This document shows, in pieces, positions 7,076-14,799 of a stretch of DNA of 24,188 bases. The notes below the pieces were generated by a model. That model did not search any database. It had not been told where the DNA came from and was given only the letters and a program-made list of their open reading frames with translations. The stretch comes from Bacteroidia bacterium. GTDB taxonomy: Bacteria; Bacteroidota; Bacteroidia; Bacteroidales; Dysgonomonadaceae. Position 1 is the first letter of the stretch; every line of letters begins with the position of its first letter. The translations under genes were made by a program, and so were the position numbers. The stretch spans positions 1 to 24,188 of the forward strand of contig JAUNRY010000007.1 of NCBI GenBank assembly GCA_030539475.1. Reading direction: 5' to 3'.

Positions 7076-7105
7076 TTTACGAGAGAAAAGAAAAAAACTA
7101 TATAA

Positions 7106-8818
7106 ATGACCTACAAATGGAATTATCTTACCCTAACAAACGGCCAAAAAAATAAAAAAGATGAACTGACGAAAACATTACAAATTAATCCTGTATTGAC
7201 GGAATTGTTGCTGAAAAGAGGCATTTCGAACGTGGAAGAGGCAAAGAAATTTTTGTATCCGAGCTTGAACGATTTACACGATCCTTTCCTGCTGCCCGAT
7301 ATGAAAAAAGCCATAAAGCGCATCGAGCAAGCCCTTGGTAACAAGGAGCGGATTCTGATATACGGAGATTACGATGTGGACGGAACCACTGCTGTTTCGT
7401 TGGTTTATAAGTTTTTACGGAAAATAACCAATAACATTGATTATTACATTCCGGACAGGTACGACGAAGGGTATGGCATATCGGTTCAGGGAATTGATTA
7501 TGCCGTTGAAACAGGCGTTAAACTTATTATCTCTCTTGATTGCGGCATAAAAGCCGTTTCAAAAGTCGCGTACGCGAAAGAACACGGAATCGATTTCATT
7601 ATTTGCGATCACCACATGCCCGACGATAAACTGCCCGACGCCGTGGCCGTTGTCGATGCTAAGCGGGCAGACTCCATCTATCCATACAACGAACTTTCCG
7701 GTTGCGGGGTTGGGTTTAAGCTCGTTCACGCTTTTTCCATTCGCAACGGTTTGGCTTTCTCGGATATTGAGCCCCTGCTCGATTTGGTTGCCGTGAGCAT
7801 TGCCGCCGATATCGTACCCATTACGGGCGAAAACCGGGTAATGATGCACTATGGCCTGAAACGGCTGAATTCGAATCCCGGTTTCGGATTGCGCGGAATT
7901 ATCGAGATTTGCGGCCTGCAGCGAAAACAGATTACGGTGAACGATATTGCCTTTAAAATCGGGCCCCGGATTAACGCCTCGGGCAGGATGATGAACGGCA
8001 AAGAGGCCGTGGATTTGATGCTGGCCGCCGATATGTCGCAGGCCAGGCAAAAGGCCGTGAATATTGATAAATACAACGAAGACAGGCGCGAACTCGACAA
8101 AAAAATTACCGACGAAGCCGTCGATTTCGTGGACAATCGTTTCAACATTGCCCAACACAAAAGCATTGTGCTTTACAACGAAACGTGGCACAAGGGAATT
8201 ATCGGCATTGTTGCATCGAGGCTCACGGAAAAATATTATCGTCCGGCTGTGGTGCTCACAAAATCGGGCGGAATGATTTCCGGCTCGGCGCGTTCCGTCA
8301 ATAATTTCGATGTGTACAAAGCCATAGAAGCCTGCAAGGATATTCTCGAAAACTTTGGCGGGCACATGTATGCCGCCGGCTTAACGCTGAGAGAGGAAAA
8401 CCTGCCGGAATTTAAACGCCGTTTCGATGTAATTTCGTTTGAAGAGATAGAAAACAAAACCATGCAGCCGCAATTAACGGTGGATGCCGAGATTTCGTTG
8501 AGCGACATCACTCCCAAATTCGTTCAGGAGTTGTCAATGTTCAATCCGTACGGGCCTGAAAACGAGAATCCGGTTTTTGTTACACGCCATGTGCTGGATG
8601 CCGGCGGCAGCAAACTGGTGGGGCGCGGATTTCACCACATCAAGCTCGAACTTATCGATAAAACGGTGTCGCAACCGGTGCAGGCCATCGCCTTTAGCTC
8701 CGACGCGCATTTTAAAAAAATAAAGGAAAAACAACCCGTCGATATTTGTTATACGATTGAAGAAAACCGTCACGGCGGCAGCTCTTACACGCAGCTGATG
8801 ATTAAAGATATAAAGTAA
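7106..8818 (+). CDS. recJ: Single-stranded-DNA-specific exonuclease RecJ
   Basis: RecJ degrades single-stranded DNA 5' to 3' in recombination and mismatch or base-excision repair, using two metal ions. The 570-residue protein has the DHH phosphoesterase signatures in order: DYDVDGT at 88-94, CDHHMPDD at 167-174 (DHH 168-170), GCGVGFK near 199-205 and RINASGRM at 288-295. The DHHA1 part follows with GIIGIVASRL near 364-373 and GGHMYAAG at 418-425, and then a C-terminal OB-like domain. The length equals that of typical RecJ (about 570-580). The ATG at 7106 fits the family start. recQ follows 98 bp downstream on the same strand; RecQ unwinding and RecJ digestion act together at damaged forks, so the pairing is functionally sensible. 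Confidence 0.95.
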   Translation: MTYKWNYLTLTNGQKNKKDELTKTLQINPVLTELLLKRGISNVEEAKKFLYPSLNDLHDPFLLPDMKKAIKRIEQALGNKERILIYGDYDVDGTTAVSLVYKFLRKITNNIDYYIPDRYDEGYGISVQGIDYAVETGVKLIISLDCGIKAVSKVAYAKEHGIDFIICDHHMPDDKLPDAVAVVDAKRADSIYPYNELSGCGVGFKLVHAFSIRNGLAFSDIEPLLDLVAVSIAADIVPITGENRVMMHYGLKRLNSNPGFGLRGIIEICGLQRKQITVNDIAFKIGPRINASGRMMNGKEAVDLMLAADMSQARQKAVNIDKYNEDRRELDKKITDEAVDFVDNRFNIAQHKSIVLYNETWHKGIIGIVASRLTEKYYRPAVVLTKSGGMISGSARSVNNFDVYKAIEACKDILENFGGHMYAAGLTLREENLPEFKRRFDVISFEEIENKTMQPQLTVDAEISLSDITPKFVQELSMFNPYGPENENPVFVTRHVLDAGGSKLVGRGFHHIKLELIDKTVSQPVQAIAFSSDAHFKKIKEKQPVDICYTIEENRHGGSSYTQLMIKDIK

Positions 8819-8877
8819 TTTTGAGCCCATTCTGAAAAGTGTAAAGCAATAACAATCGCAGATTTTATCGTTGTGTT

Positions 8878-8912
8878 TTTGTGTCTTAATGGCTACAATT
8901 GAATTACCTTTG
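8878..8912 (+). promoter_or_regulatory. Candidate promoter immediately before recQ
   Basis: TACCTTTG (8905-8912) matches TAnnTTTG and ends only four nucleotides before the recQ ATG at 8917. A TTTG at 8878-8881 lies 23 nt upstream, slightly further than the usual 19-21. If used, the transcript would be leaderless or nearly so. recQ may also be read through from recJ. Confidence 0.48.
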
Positions 8913-8916
8913 AGCA

Positions 8917-10845
8917 ATGCAATCAGTTCTGTTTCATGATATTCTGAAAAAATACTGGGGCTACGATTCGTTTCGTCCGCTTCAGGAAGAAATCATTCAA
9001 TCGGTTTGGGAGCGAAAAGATACGCTGGGATTGATGCCCACGGGCGGCGGAAAATCGCTCACTTTTCAGGTTCCCGCCATGGGGATGGACGGGCTTTGTT
9101 TGGTTGTTACGCCGCTTATCGCGCTGATGAAAGACCAGGTAGATAACCTGCGCGAGAAAGGCATAAAAGCCACGGCGGTTTATTCGGGAATGTCTCGCGA
9201 TGAGATTCTTACCGCGCTCGAAAACTGCATTTTCGGCGATTATAAATTCCTGTACGTGTCGCCCGAAAGGCTTTCTTCCGATATTTTTCTGACAAAACTC
9301 CGGGCAATGAAAATTTGCCTGCTGGTAGTAGACGAGTCGCACTGCATATCGCAGTGGGGTTACGATTTTCGTCCGTCGTACCTTAAAATTGCCGATATCC
9401 GCGGTTCGCTGCCCGGTGTTCCGGTGTTGGCGCTCACCGCCACAGCTACGCGCGAAGTTGCTGATGACATCCAATCGAAACTGCAATTCAAAGAAAAAAA
9501 TGTTTTCAGAACAAGTTTCGAGCGCGAAAATCTTTCGTACGTGGTTCGTACGGCAGAAAATAAGATTGCCGAACTCACTCGCATCCTGAAATCGGTATCC
9601 GGAACAGCCATAGTTTACGTGCGCAGCCGGCAGCAAACGAAAGATATAGCGGTTGCCTTGCAAAAATCGAAAATTTCGGCCGATTTTTTTCACGCGGGGC
9701 TGTCGCACGAAGAAAAAATCTACAAACAAAACGCGTGGAAAACCGATGAATGCCGCGTTATTGTTTCCACCAACGCTTTCGGAATGGGAATCGATAAGCC
9801 CGATGTGCGGCTGGTTATTCACATGGATTTACCCAACTCGCTCGAAGAATATTACCAGGAAGCAGGCCGTGCCGGCCGCGATGGCAAACGTTCCTACGCC
9901 ATTATTTTATACACCAAAGCCGACAGCGCCAAACTTAAAAAACGTATTTCCGACGCATTTCCCAAAAAAGAATTTATTGTGCGGGTTTACGAGGCGTTGG
10001 GAAATTTCTTTCAAATTGCGGTGGGGGCGGGGATAAACAATATTTACGATTTCAGTTTGCACGAATTTTGCCACGCCTTCAAGTTTTCACGTCTGCCAGC
10101 GCATCACGCGCTCAAAATGCTGGAACTTGCCGGATACATAGAATATACCGAAGAGGTGGACGCCCGCTCGCGGATTCGCTTTACCGTTTTTCGCGACGAA
10201 CTTTACTCGCTCCATCTGCCAAAAGACACTGATGAGTTGATACAGACAATTCTGAGAAATTACACCGGCGTTTTTTCCGACGAAGTGTATATTGACGAGG
10301 CCATGCTGGCAATTAGGCTTGGCAAATCGCGCGACGAAGTTTACCAAATGCTCGTGCAGCTTTCCAAACTTAGATACATAAATTATGTGCCCCAAAAAAC
10401 CACGCCGTTTATTGTTTACGCCGCTTCGCGCGAAGACACACCGTTTGTGTCCATTCCCAAATCGGTTTACGAAGAGCGCAAAAAACGGTTCGAAAATAGG
10501 ATTGTATCAATGACCGATTACGCGGACAGCGATCGGATTTGCCGCAGCCGGATGTTGTTGATTTATTTCAACGAAAAAAATCCGAAAGATTGCAGCCACT
10601 GCGATGTGTGCCTGCGAAAAACCGAAACGGGGCTGACAAATTATGAATTTTCCGAAATAGAAACGCTGCTTGCCGCATCCTTAAGCGCAGCTTCTCCTCA
10701 ACGGCTGGAGGGTTTGGTGAAATCGGTTTCCGGTTTTAGCAGCGAGAAAGTGATAAAAGTTATTCGTTTTTTGGTGGATGGAGGAAAATTGAAGTTGAAG
10801 GACGATGAAATTTCATTGGGAGCTGCGAGTTTCAACTCGCAGTAA
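8917..10845 (+). CDS. recQ: RecQ-family ATP-dependent DNA helicase
   Basis: This 3'-5' DNA helicase acts in recombination and fork repair. Helicase motifs are intact: FRPLQEEII at 19-27 (motif 0), TGGGKS at 42-47 (Walker A), DESH at 139-142 with the RecQ aromatic loop CISQWGYDFRPSY, LTATAT near 173-178, and QEAGRAGR at 314-321. A zinc-binding set C542, C559, C562, C565 has the same C-x16-C-x2-C-x2-C spacing as E. coli RecQ, but lies about 160 residues further from the helicase core. The intervening 340-530 region looks like winged-helix modules (SRLPAHHALKMLELAGYIEY). No HRDC domain is evident, although a short helical tail (570-642) remains. The ATG at 8917 gives a standard N-terminus. The gene ends 5 bp from the convergent phosphopantetheinyl transferase gene. 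Confidence 0.94.
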   Translation: MQSVLFHDILKKYWGYDSFRPLQEEIIQSVWERKDTLGLMPTGGGKSLTFQVPAMGMDGLCLVVTPLIALMKDQVDNLREKGIKATAVYSGMSRDEILTALENCIFGDYKFLYVSPERLSSDIFLTKLRAMKICLLVVDESHCISQWGYDFRPSYLKIADIRGSLPGVPVLALTATATREVADDIQSKLQFKEKNVFRTSFERENLSYVVRTAENKIAELTRILKSVSGTAIVYVRSRQQTKDIAVALQKSKISADFFHAGLSHEEKIYKQNAWKTDECRVIVSTNAFGMGIDKPDVRLVIHMDLPNSLEEYYQEAGRAGRDGKRSYAIILYTKADSAKLKKRISDAFPKKEFIVRVYEALGNFFQIAVGAGINNIYDFSLHEFCHAFKFSRLPAHHALKMLELAGYIEYTEEVDARSRIRFTVFRDELYSLHLPKDTDELIQTILRNYTGVFSDEVYIDEAMLAIRLGKSRDEVYQMLVQLSKLRYINYVPQKTTPFIVYAASREDTPFVSIPKSVYEERKKRFENRIVSMTDYADSDRICRSRMLLIYFNEKNPKDCSHCDVCLRKTETGLTNYEFSEIETLLAASLSAASPQRLEGLVKSVSGFSSEKVIKVIRFLVDGGKLKLKDDEISLGAASFNSQ

Positions 10846-10862
10846 CGGAGTTACAGGCTCCG
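10818..10862. repeat. Branched palindromic (REP-like) element A at the recQ/PPTase junction
   Basis: An outer stem GGAGC (10819-10823) with GCTCC (10857-10861) encloses two hairpins: TGCGAGTT (10824-10831) with AACTCGCA (10834-10841), and GTAAC (10842-10846) with GTTAC (10850-10854). The element covers the last codons of both convergent genes. No T tract follows on either strand, so it is not a standard intrinsic terminator. It has the same plan as the element at 17011-17066. Confidence 0.6.
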
Positions 10863-11498
10863 CGTATCGTTTCCCACCGCCCAAGTCAACACCACATCCG
10901 GAAAAACTTCGTAGTGAATTTGAAATGCCTGTTGTTGCCCGGTTTTAGATTCAAAAGCTTGGAAAATGCCTTTTTGCTGAGGTGTGAACGGCTGAATGTG
11001 AAGGTGTTCCTTGAAGTCGATTTCGTTTTCCTCCATCAGTTTAAACAAGGTTTCCTTTGCCGACCAATGCAGCAGTTGGTGAATAATTTTCCGGGAAGAA
11101 TCAATGTATTCATCCGGAGAAATAAATTTGTCGGCAAGTCGGCTTACCCGTCCCGAAACGGTTTCCACATCAATTCCTACGGAAGCGTGTTTGTGCAACA
11201 GAATGGCCGCGTAGTTCCGGGTGTGTGAAATGCTTATGTTGTAGGATTTATCGAGCAGAAAGGGTTTTCCATCGGGCAGGTTGCCAATAATTTTATCTTC
11301 GTGCAGAAGTTCGAAGAGCAAAACGCGCGTGGTGAGCCATTCAATAATTCTTCTTTCCGAGCGCATTTTCGAAATATGCTTTTCTGCTTCAATTTGTTGG
11401 TTGGGGGGCAACAAATTTAGCAAAGTGTCGGCGTTATCGTTGATTTTTCGAATGCCGATAAGCCCTCCCTCATCAATATATGCCTTGCGTATCAGCAT
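10851..11498 (-). CDS. 4'-phosphopantetheinyl transferase superfamily protein
   Basis: Enzymes of this superfamily move the 4'-phosphopantetheine arm of CoA onto a serine of acyl- or peptidyl-carrier proteins. The 215-residue length and motif set fit the Sfp/AcpT type: NISISHT at 87-93, GIDVE at 108-112 with the metal-binding D110 and E112, and WSAKETLFKL at 145-154 with E149. The target carrier protein is not evident, since no fatty-acid or polyketide genes lie nearby. The start ATG overlaps the gldE stop by one base (TAATG), which points to translational coupling with gldE. Presence beside gldE, ssb and mutY is a recurrent Bacteroidales arrangement from memory. Confidence 0.88.
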   Translation of the reverse strand: MLIRKAYIDEGGLIGIRKINDNADTLLNLLPPNQQIEAEKHISKMRSERRIIEWLTTRVLLFELLHEDKIIGNLPDGKPFLLDKSYNISISHTRNYAAILLHKHASVGIDVETVSGRVSRLADKFISPDEYIDSSRKIIHQLLHWSAKETLFKLMEENEIDFKEHLHIQPFTPQQKGIFQAFESKTGQQQAFQIHYEVFPDVVLTWAVGNDTRSL

Positions 11499-12826
11499 TA
11501 TTCTGCTTCATTTTCGGATGGAATAAAGCGCACTTTCACAATGCGTCGTTTACTCATTTCTTCGGCCTGAAATCCGTATTTTTTATACTGCAACAATTCT
11601 TTTCGTTTCGGGAAATCGCCTTTCAGTTCCAGCATGAGTCCGGCAATGGTGTCAACCTCTTCCTGCAGTTTTTCGAAATCTTTTTCGGCAACTCCGGTAA
11701 CTTCAATAAAATCTTCGAGCGAAGTTTTCCCTTCAAAAATATAGGAGCCGTCTTGTGCAAGGGTGTAAAACGGTTTCACTTCTTCGTCGTACTCGTCGCT
11801 TATATCGCCCACAATTTCCTCCAAAATGTCTTCCATGGTAACAATTCCGTTTGTGCCGCCGTATTCGTCCACCACAATGGCCATGTGGTTTTTGTTGGCG
11901 CGGAACTCTTCCAGCAAATCGTCTATCCGCTTGGTTCCCGGCACGAAATAGGCGGGACGGATGAGCGATTGCCAGCGGAAATTATCGGCTTTGCCCAAAT
12001 GAGGCAATAAATCTTTCACGTACAAAATGCCCTGAATTTGGTCGGGGTTCTCATCGAAAACCGGAATGCGTGAAAATCCGGCTTCTACAATAAAGCCGAT
12101 GACTTCCGTGAACAGTGTTTCGTTGTTCAGCGCCACCACATCGGAGCGGGATACGAGAATATCGTTTACCGTTTTGTCTCTGAAGCGGATGATGCCTTCG
12201 AGCATGTCTTTCTCTTGTTCGTGCTTGATTTCGCCCGATGTAATTTCGAGGGCTTTCGATAAATCGTCCATCGAAATTTCGTATCTTTTTTGTATGGTGT
12301 TGCGATTGAAAATATTGGAAGTGCGTACCAACAGCGAGGAAAAAGGAGTCATCAGTTTATTCAGAATGCCGATGAATCGCGAGTGAGCCCTTACAAACGC
12401 CAATGATCTTTGCGAGCCGTATGTTTTGGGAATAATTTCCACGAACAAAAGAATGAACAATATAATAACCAGTAACTCCAGAATGATTTTGTTGCTGGGG
12501 CCCGAGAAAAAAGGGATCAGGTTAAGCAGGTAAAAAAGAAGGGTTACTATTATAATATTCAGAAAATTGTAGGAAATGACAATGGCGCTCAGCAGTTTTT
12601 CTGGTTTTTCAAGCAGGTGCGATGCGCGTATCGATTTTCGATCGGTATTGGTGTGAATTTCTTCGGTTTCTTCGTTGCTGAGAGAGAAAAATGCAATTTC
12701 CGAGCCGGAAATAATGGCATTGATAAAAGTAAGTACCAGCGTAAGTACAATTAAAACATAGTCGGCAGCCGATAATGCGGTTGCCTGTACATCGGGATAT
12801 ATAAACGAAAGAGGATCGGGATCCAA
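11498..12826 (-). CDS. gldE: GldE-type CNNM/CBS-domain membrane protein
   Basis: The family is related to CorC/TlyC-type transporter-associated proteins. The order is a DUF21/CNNM membrane domain with about four hydrophobic segments (a first helix YVLIVLTLVLTFINAIISG, the ISGSEIAFFSL turn, then two more around FYLLNLIPFF and ELLVIILFILLFVEIIPK), two CBS motifs (MLEGIIRFRDKTVNDILVSR and the VDEYGGTNGIVTMEDILEEIVGD end), and a CorC_HlyC C-terminal domain. I place the start at a TTG at 12826 (442 residues, beginning DPDPLSF after the start), because GldE homologues as recalled begin near DPDP; the upstream ATG at 12910 adds 28 residues that do not look family-like. In gliding Bacteroidota GldE assists the Gld machinery with GldD, but no gldD or other gld gene is seen here. 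Confidence 0.88.
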   Translation of the reverse strand: MDPDPLSFIYPDVQATALSAADYVLIVLTLVLTFINAIISGSEIAFFSLSNEETEEIHTNTDRKSIRASHLLEKPEKLLSAIVISYNFLNIIIVTLLFYLLNLIPFFSGPSNKIILELLVIILFILLFVEIIPKTYGSQRSLAFVRAHSRFIGILNKLMTPFSSLLVRTSNIFNRNTIQKRYEISMDDLSKALEITSGEIKHEQEKDMLEGIIRFRDKTVNDILVSRSDVVALNNETLFTEVIGFIVEAGFSRIPVFDENPDQIQGILYVKDLLPHLGKADNFRWQSLIRPAYFVPGTKRIDDLLEEFRANKNHMAIVVDEYGGTNGIVTMEDILEEIVGDISDEYDEEVKPFYTLAQDGSYIFEGKTSLEDFIEVTGVAEKDFEKLQEEVDTIAGLMLELKGDFPKRKELLQYKKYGFQAEEMSKRRIVKVRFIPSENEAE

Positions 12827-12900
12827 TGCGCAGAAATTTAGTGAAACAAAAGAGAATGGTTTATGCCTGAAAAGAGCCAAGAGCCGGTAATGAGAACAGA

Positions 12901-12969
12901 TTACAGGCATTTTGCCTGAATGGGCGGACGCACAATTTTTTCACCGGCGCCATCGCCGCCATCCGTCAT
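12901..12969 (-). CDS. Possible 22-codon ORF in the ssb-gldE spacer
   Basis: An ATG at 12969 opens 22 codons ending in TAA at 12901, with the peptide starting MTDGGDGAGEK. GGAGG stands six bases before the ATG, a Shine-Dalgarno-like sequence that is rare in Bacteroidota. The segment is GC-rich compared with its flanks. It lies inside the presumed gldE leader, downstream of the promoter at 13008-13038 and 75 bp before the chosen TTG start. It may be a leader peptide or chance; conservation would be needed to decide. Confidence 0.22.
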   Translation of the reverse strand: MTDGGDGAGEKIVRPPIQAKCL

Positions 12970-13007
12970 GGAACCTCCGGCAATTTTTAAACACAAATCA
13001 TTCTCTG

Positions 13008-13038
13008 CAAAATTACGATGTTTTTTTAAAACGGCAAA
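13008..13038 (-). promoter_or_regulatory. Near-consensus promoter for gldE overlapping the ssb 3' end
   Basis: On the minus strand TTTG (13038-13035) and TAATTTTG (13015-13008) are separated by exactly 19 nt, matching the Bacteroidota -33/-7 pattern. The TTTG belongs to the codons for the DDLPF tip of SSB. A start near 13000 would give a leader of about 175 nt before the TTG of gldE, so gldE need not depend on ssb read-through. Confidence 0.62.
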
Positions 13039-13481
13039 TCATCTACCTCAGAATTGTCGCTCAAGTTTGCCGATGAATCTGGTGAATCATAAGATGAATC
13101 GGCTTTCTCGTTCTGATAGCTTCCTGCACCTTCGTTGCCACCACCGGCTCTGCGGCTCAGCATTTCTACGTTATCGGCATAAATTTCAGTGATGTATCTC
13201 TTCACTCCGTTCTGGTCGTCGTACGAGCGTGATCGGATTTTTCCTTCGATATACAATTGCGTGCCTTTTTTAACGAACTTTTCTACAATCTGCGCCAACC
13301 CTCTCCAGCAAACAATATTATGCCATTCCGTACGCTCGGGAACTTGCGTTCCGTTGGCTGCCGTGTATCCTCTCTCGCTGGTGGCCAAAGGGAAATTTGC
13401 TTTTACATTGTCATTGTCAAAATACTTAATTTCAGGGTCTTTTCCCACATTTCCTACTAAAATAACTTTGTTTACCGACAT
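13026..13481 (-). CDS. ssb: Single-stranded DNA-binding protein
   Basis: SSB coats single-stranded DNA and recruits repair and replication enzymes. The 151-residue protein has an N-terminal OB fold (MSVNKVILVGNVGKDPEIK, then TEWHNIVCWRGLAQIVEKFVKKG and LYIEGKIRSRSYDDQNG), a flexible Gly/Ser/Asp-rich linker from about residue 112, and the conserved acidic interaction tip ending DDLPF. Partners of that tip in other bacteria include RecQ, RecJ and PriA, all of which are encoded in this window. The ATG at 13481 starts directly with the OB fold. mutY lies 74 bp upstream, with a separate candidate promoter between them. Confidence 0.96.
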   Translation of the reverse strand: MSVNKVILVGNVGKDPEIKYFDNDNVKANFPLATSERGYTAANGTQVPERTEWHNIVCWRGLAQIVEKFVKKGTQLYIEGKIRSRSYDDQNGVKRYITEIYADNVEMLSRRAGGGNEGAGSYQNEKADSSYDSPDSSANLSDNSEVDDLPF

Positions 13482-13516
13482 AACTTTAAAAATTTGGTTT
13501 AATAATCAATTCAAAG

Positions 13517-13547
13517 CAAAATTAGTTATTTTTTTAGATTCTGCAAG
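13517..13547 (-). promoter_or_regulatory. Candidate promoter for ssb
   Basis: The minus strand has CTTG (13547-13544), a 19-nt spacer, and TAATTTTG (13524-13517). The -7 box is identical to that of the gldE promoter. The leader to the ssb ATG would be about 27 nt and is A/T-rich. The box lies in the mutY-ssb spacer. Confidence 0.58.
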
Positions 13548-13555
13548 TATTTTAA

Positions 13556-14626
13556 TCAAATTGTTTCCAGATATTTATGAATAAGCCTGGAAACCGGATA
13601 CTTAAACAGCTCTGCAGACTTGATTTTGAGGTATTTTGCACCGGCATCGAAAACGGTTTTGGAATCGAGTTCAACGAAATAAAAATCGGCATGAATGATG
13701 CGATGCGACAATACGTGCCTGAGACGAAGTTTGTGAGTGAGAAAAACGTTGGCCGAGGATGGAAACAACCGCGTGAACTCATCGTCGGATTGCAGGCTCA
13801 ACAAATCGCGTTGCGTGTTGGTTTCAATCAGTGGAAACTCGTACAGGTTTTTCCAGATATCGGCTTTGGTTCGCTTTATTAAATAGGTGAATCCGTTTTG
13901 TTGGATATGAAAATAATTGAAGAAACGTTCTTTTTGAGTTGTTTTCCCTTTCTTTACCGGAAAAGCCAGCGGCGTTTTTCTTTCAAGAGCCAAGCAAAAA
14001 GGTTGTAAAGGGCACTCTGTGCATTTAGGTTGCTGCGGTGTGCAAACCAACGCTCCCAATTCCATAATGGCCTGATTGTGAGTTCCGGGATTTTGTTCAT
14101 CGAGAATGGATTGCGCTGCTTCGGCAAAGATTTTTTTGCCGCCGTGGGTGTCTATAGGCGTTTCAATGGCGAACAACCGCGATAATACCCGGTAAACATT
14201 GCCGTCGACAACCGGATGCGGCAAATTGTAAACAATGGATGAAACGGCCGCCGCCGTGTATTCTCCAATGCCTTTGAGCGAGAGAATATCGGGGTACGAC
14301 GTTGGAAAAACACCGTGGAATTTTTCCATAATTTGCTTGGCTGCCGCGTGCAGGTTTCTGGCGCGGGAGTAGTAACCCAGTCCTTGCCAGATTTTTAGCA
14401 CGTCGTCTTCCGGCGCTTCGGCCAGCGATTTTATATCGGGAAATCGTTCCGTAAATCGCAGGAAATAATTATATCCTTGGTTTACACGCGTTTGTTGAAG
14501 TATTATTTCCGAAATCCAAACAAAATACGCTTCCGGGGTTTCTCTCCAAGGCAAGTGTCGTTTGTTTTTTTGATACCAATTTTGTAAAACTCTGCTAATC
14601 AGTTTGTCGTTCTCTTTTATATTCAT
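13556..14626 (-). CDS. mutY: Adenine DNA glycosylase MutY
   Basis: MutY removes adenine mispaired with 8-oxoguanine. The 356-residue protein has the catalytic Glu in WISEIILQQTRV (E40), the helix-hairpin-helix LKGIGEYTAAAV at 117-128, and the catalytic Asp in VVDGNVYRVLSR (D141). A [4Fe-4S] set C195, C202, C205, C211 has the classical C-x6-C-x2-C-x5-C spacing. A C-terminal NUDIX-like domain for 8-oxoG recognition follows from about residue 230 (FFNYFHIQQNGFTYLIKRTKADIWKNLYEFP). The ATG at 14626 gives a standard N-terminus before LPWRETP. It is divergent from the HU gene and upstream of ssb. Confidence 0.95.
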   Translation of the reverse strand: MNIKENDKLISRVLQNWYQKNKRHLPWRETPEAYFVWISEIILQQTRVNQGYNYFLRFTERFPDIKSLAEAPEDDVLKIWQGLGYYSRARNLHAAAKQIMEKFHGVFPTSYPDILSLKGIGEYTAAAVSSIVYNLPHPVVDGNVYRVLSRLFAIETPIDTHGGKKIFAEAAQSILDEQNPGTHNQAIMELGALVCTPQQPKCTECPLQPFCLALERKTPLAFPVKKGKTTQKERFFNYFHIQQNGFTYLIKRTKADIWKNLYEFPLIETNTQRDLLSLQSDDEFTRLFPSSANVFLTHKLRLRHVLSHRIIHADFYFVELDSKTVFDAGAKYLKIKSAELFKYPVSRLIHKYLETI

Positions 14627-14645
14627 TATCTTTGCAAAATCAATA

Positions 14646-14653
14646 CAAAGCTA
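14646..14653 (-). promoter_or_regulatory. Candidate -7 box (TAGCTTTG) for mutY
   Basis: The minus strand reads TAGCTTTG 19 nt before the mutY ATG, matching TAnnTTTG. A TTG at 14671-14669 is 15 nt upstream, closer than usual. The leader would be short, about 12 nt. Confidence 0.45.
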
Positions 14654-14715
14654 CTTTAAAAACACGTGCAAGCGAGAAAATTGCAGAAAAAATTAAAAAT
14701 AAACAGTTTTTATTT

Positions 14716-14744
14716 TTTGAGTTGAAAAAAAAGCTATATATTTG
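14716..14744 (+). promoter_or_regulatory. Promoter of the HU gene
   Basis: TATATTTG (14737-14744) followed by CAGTCC is a perfect TAnnTTTG box, with TTTG (14716-14719) 17 nt upstream. The following leader of about 48 nt is almost pure A/T and ends in an A-rich run before the ATG, as in strongly expressed Bacteroidota genes. Confidence 0.62.
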
Positions 14745-14799
14745 CAGTCCAAAATTTTAAGAATTAACTATAATCACTAACATTAAAAAAAATAAGAAA

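Noticed and set aside
7559..8365. 268-codon minus-strand open frame inside recJ
   Set aside because: Antisense shadow of the conserved DHH core of recJ; no domain visible.
8923..9822. 299-codon minus-strand open frame inside recQ
   Set aside because: Antisense to the RecQ helicase motifs and without family features.
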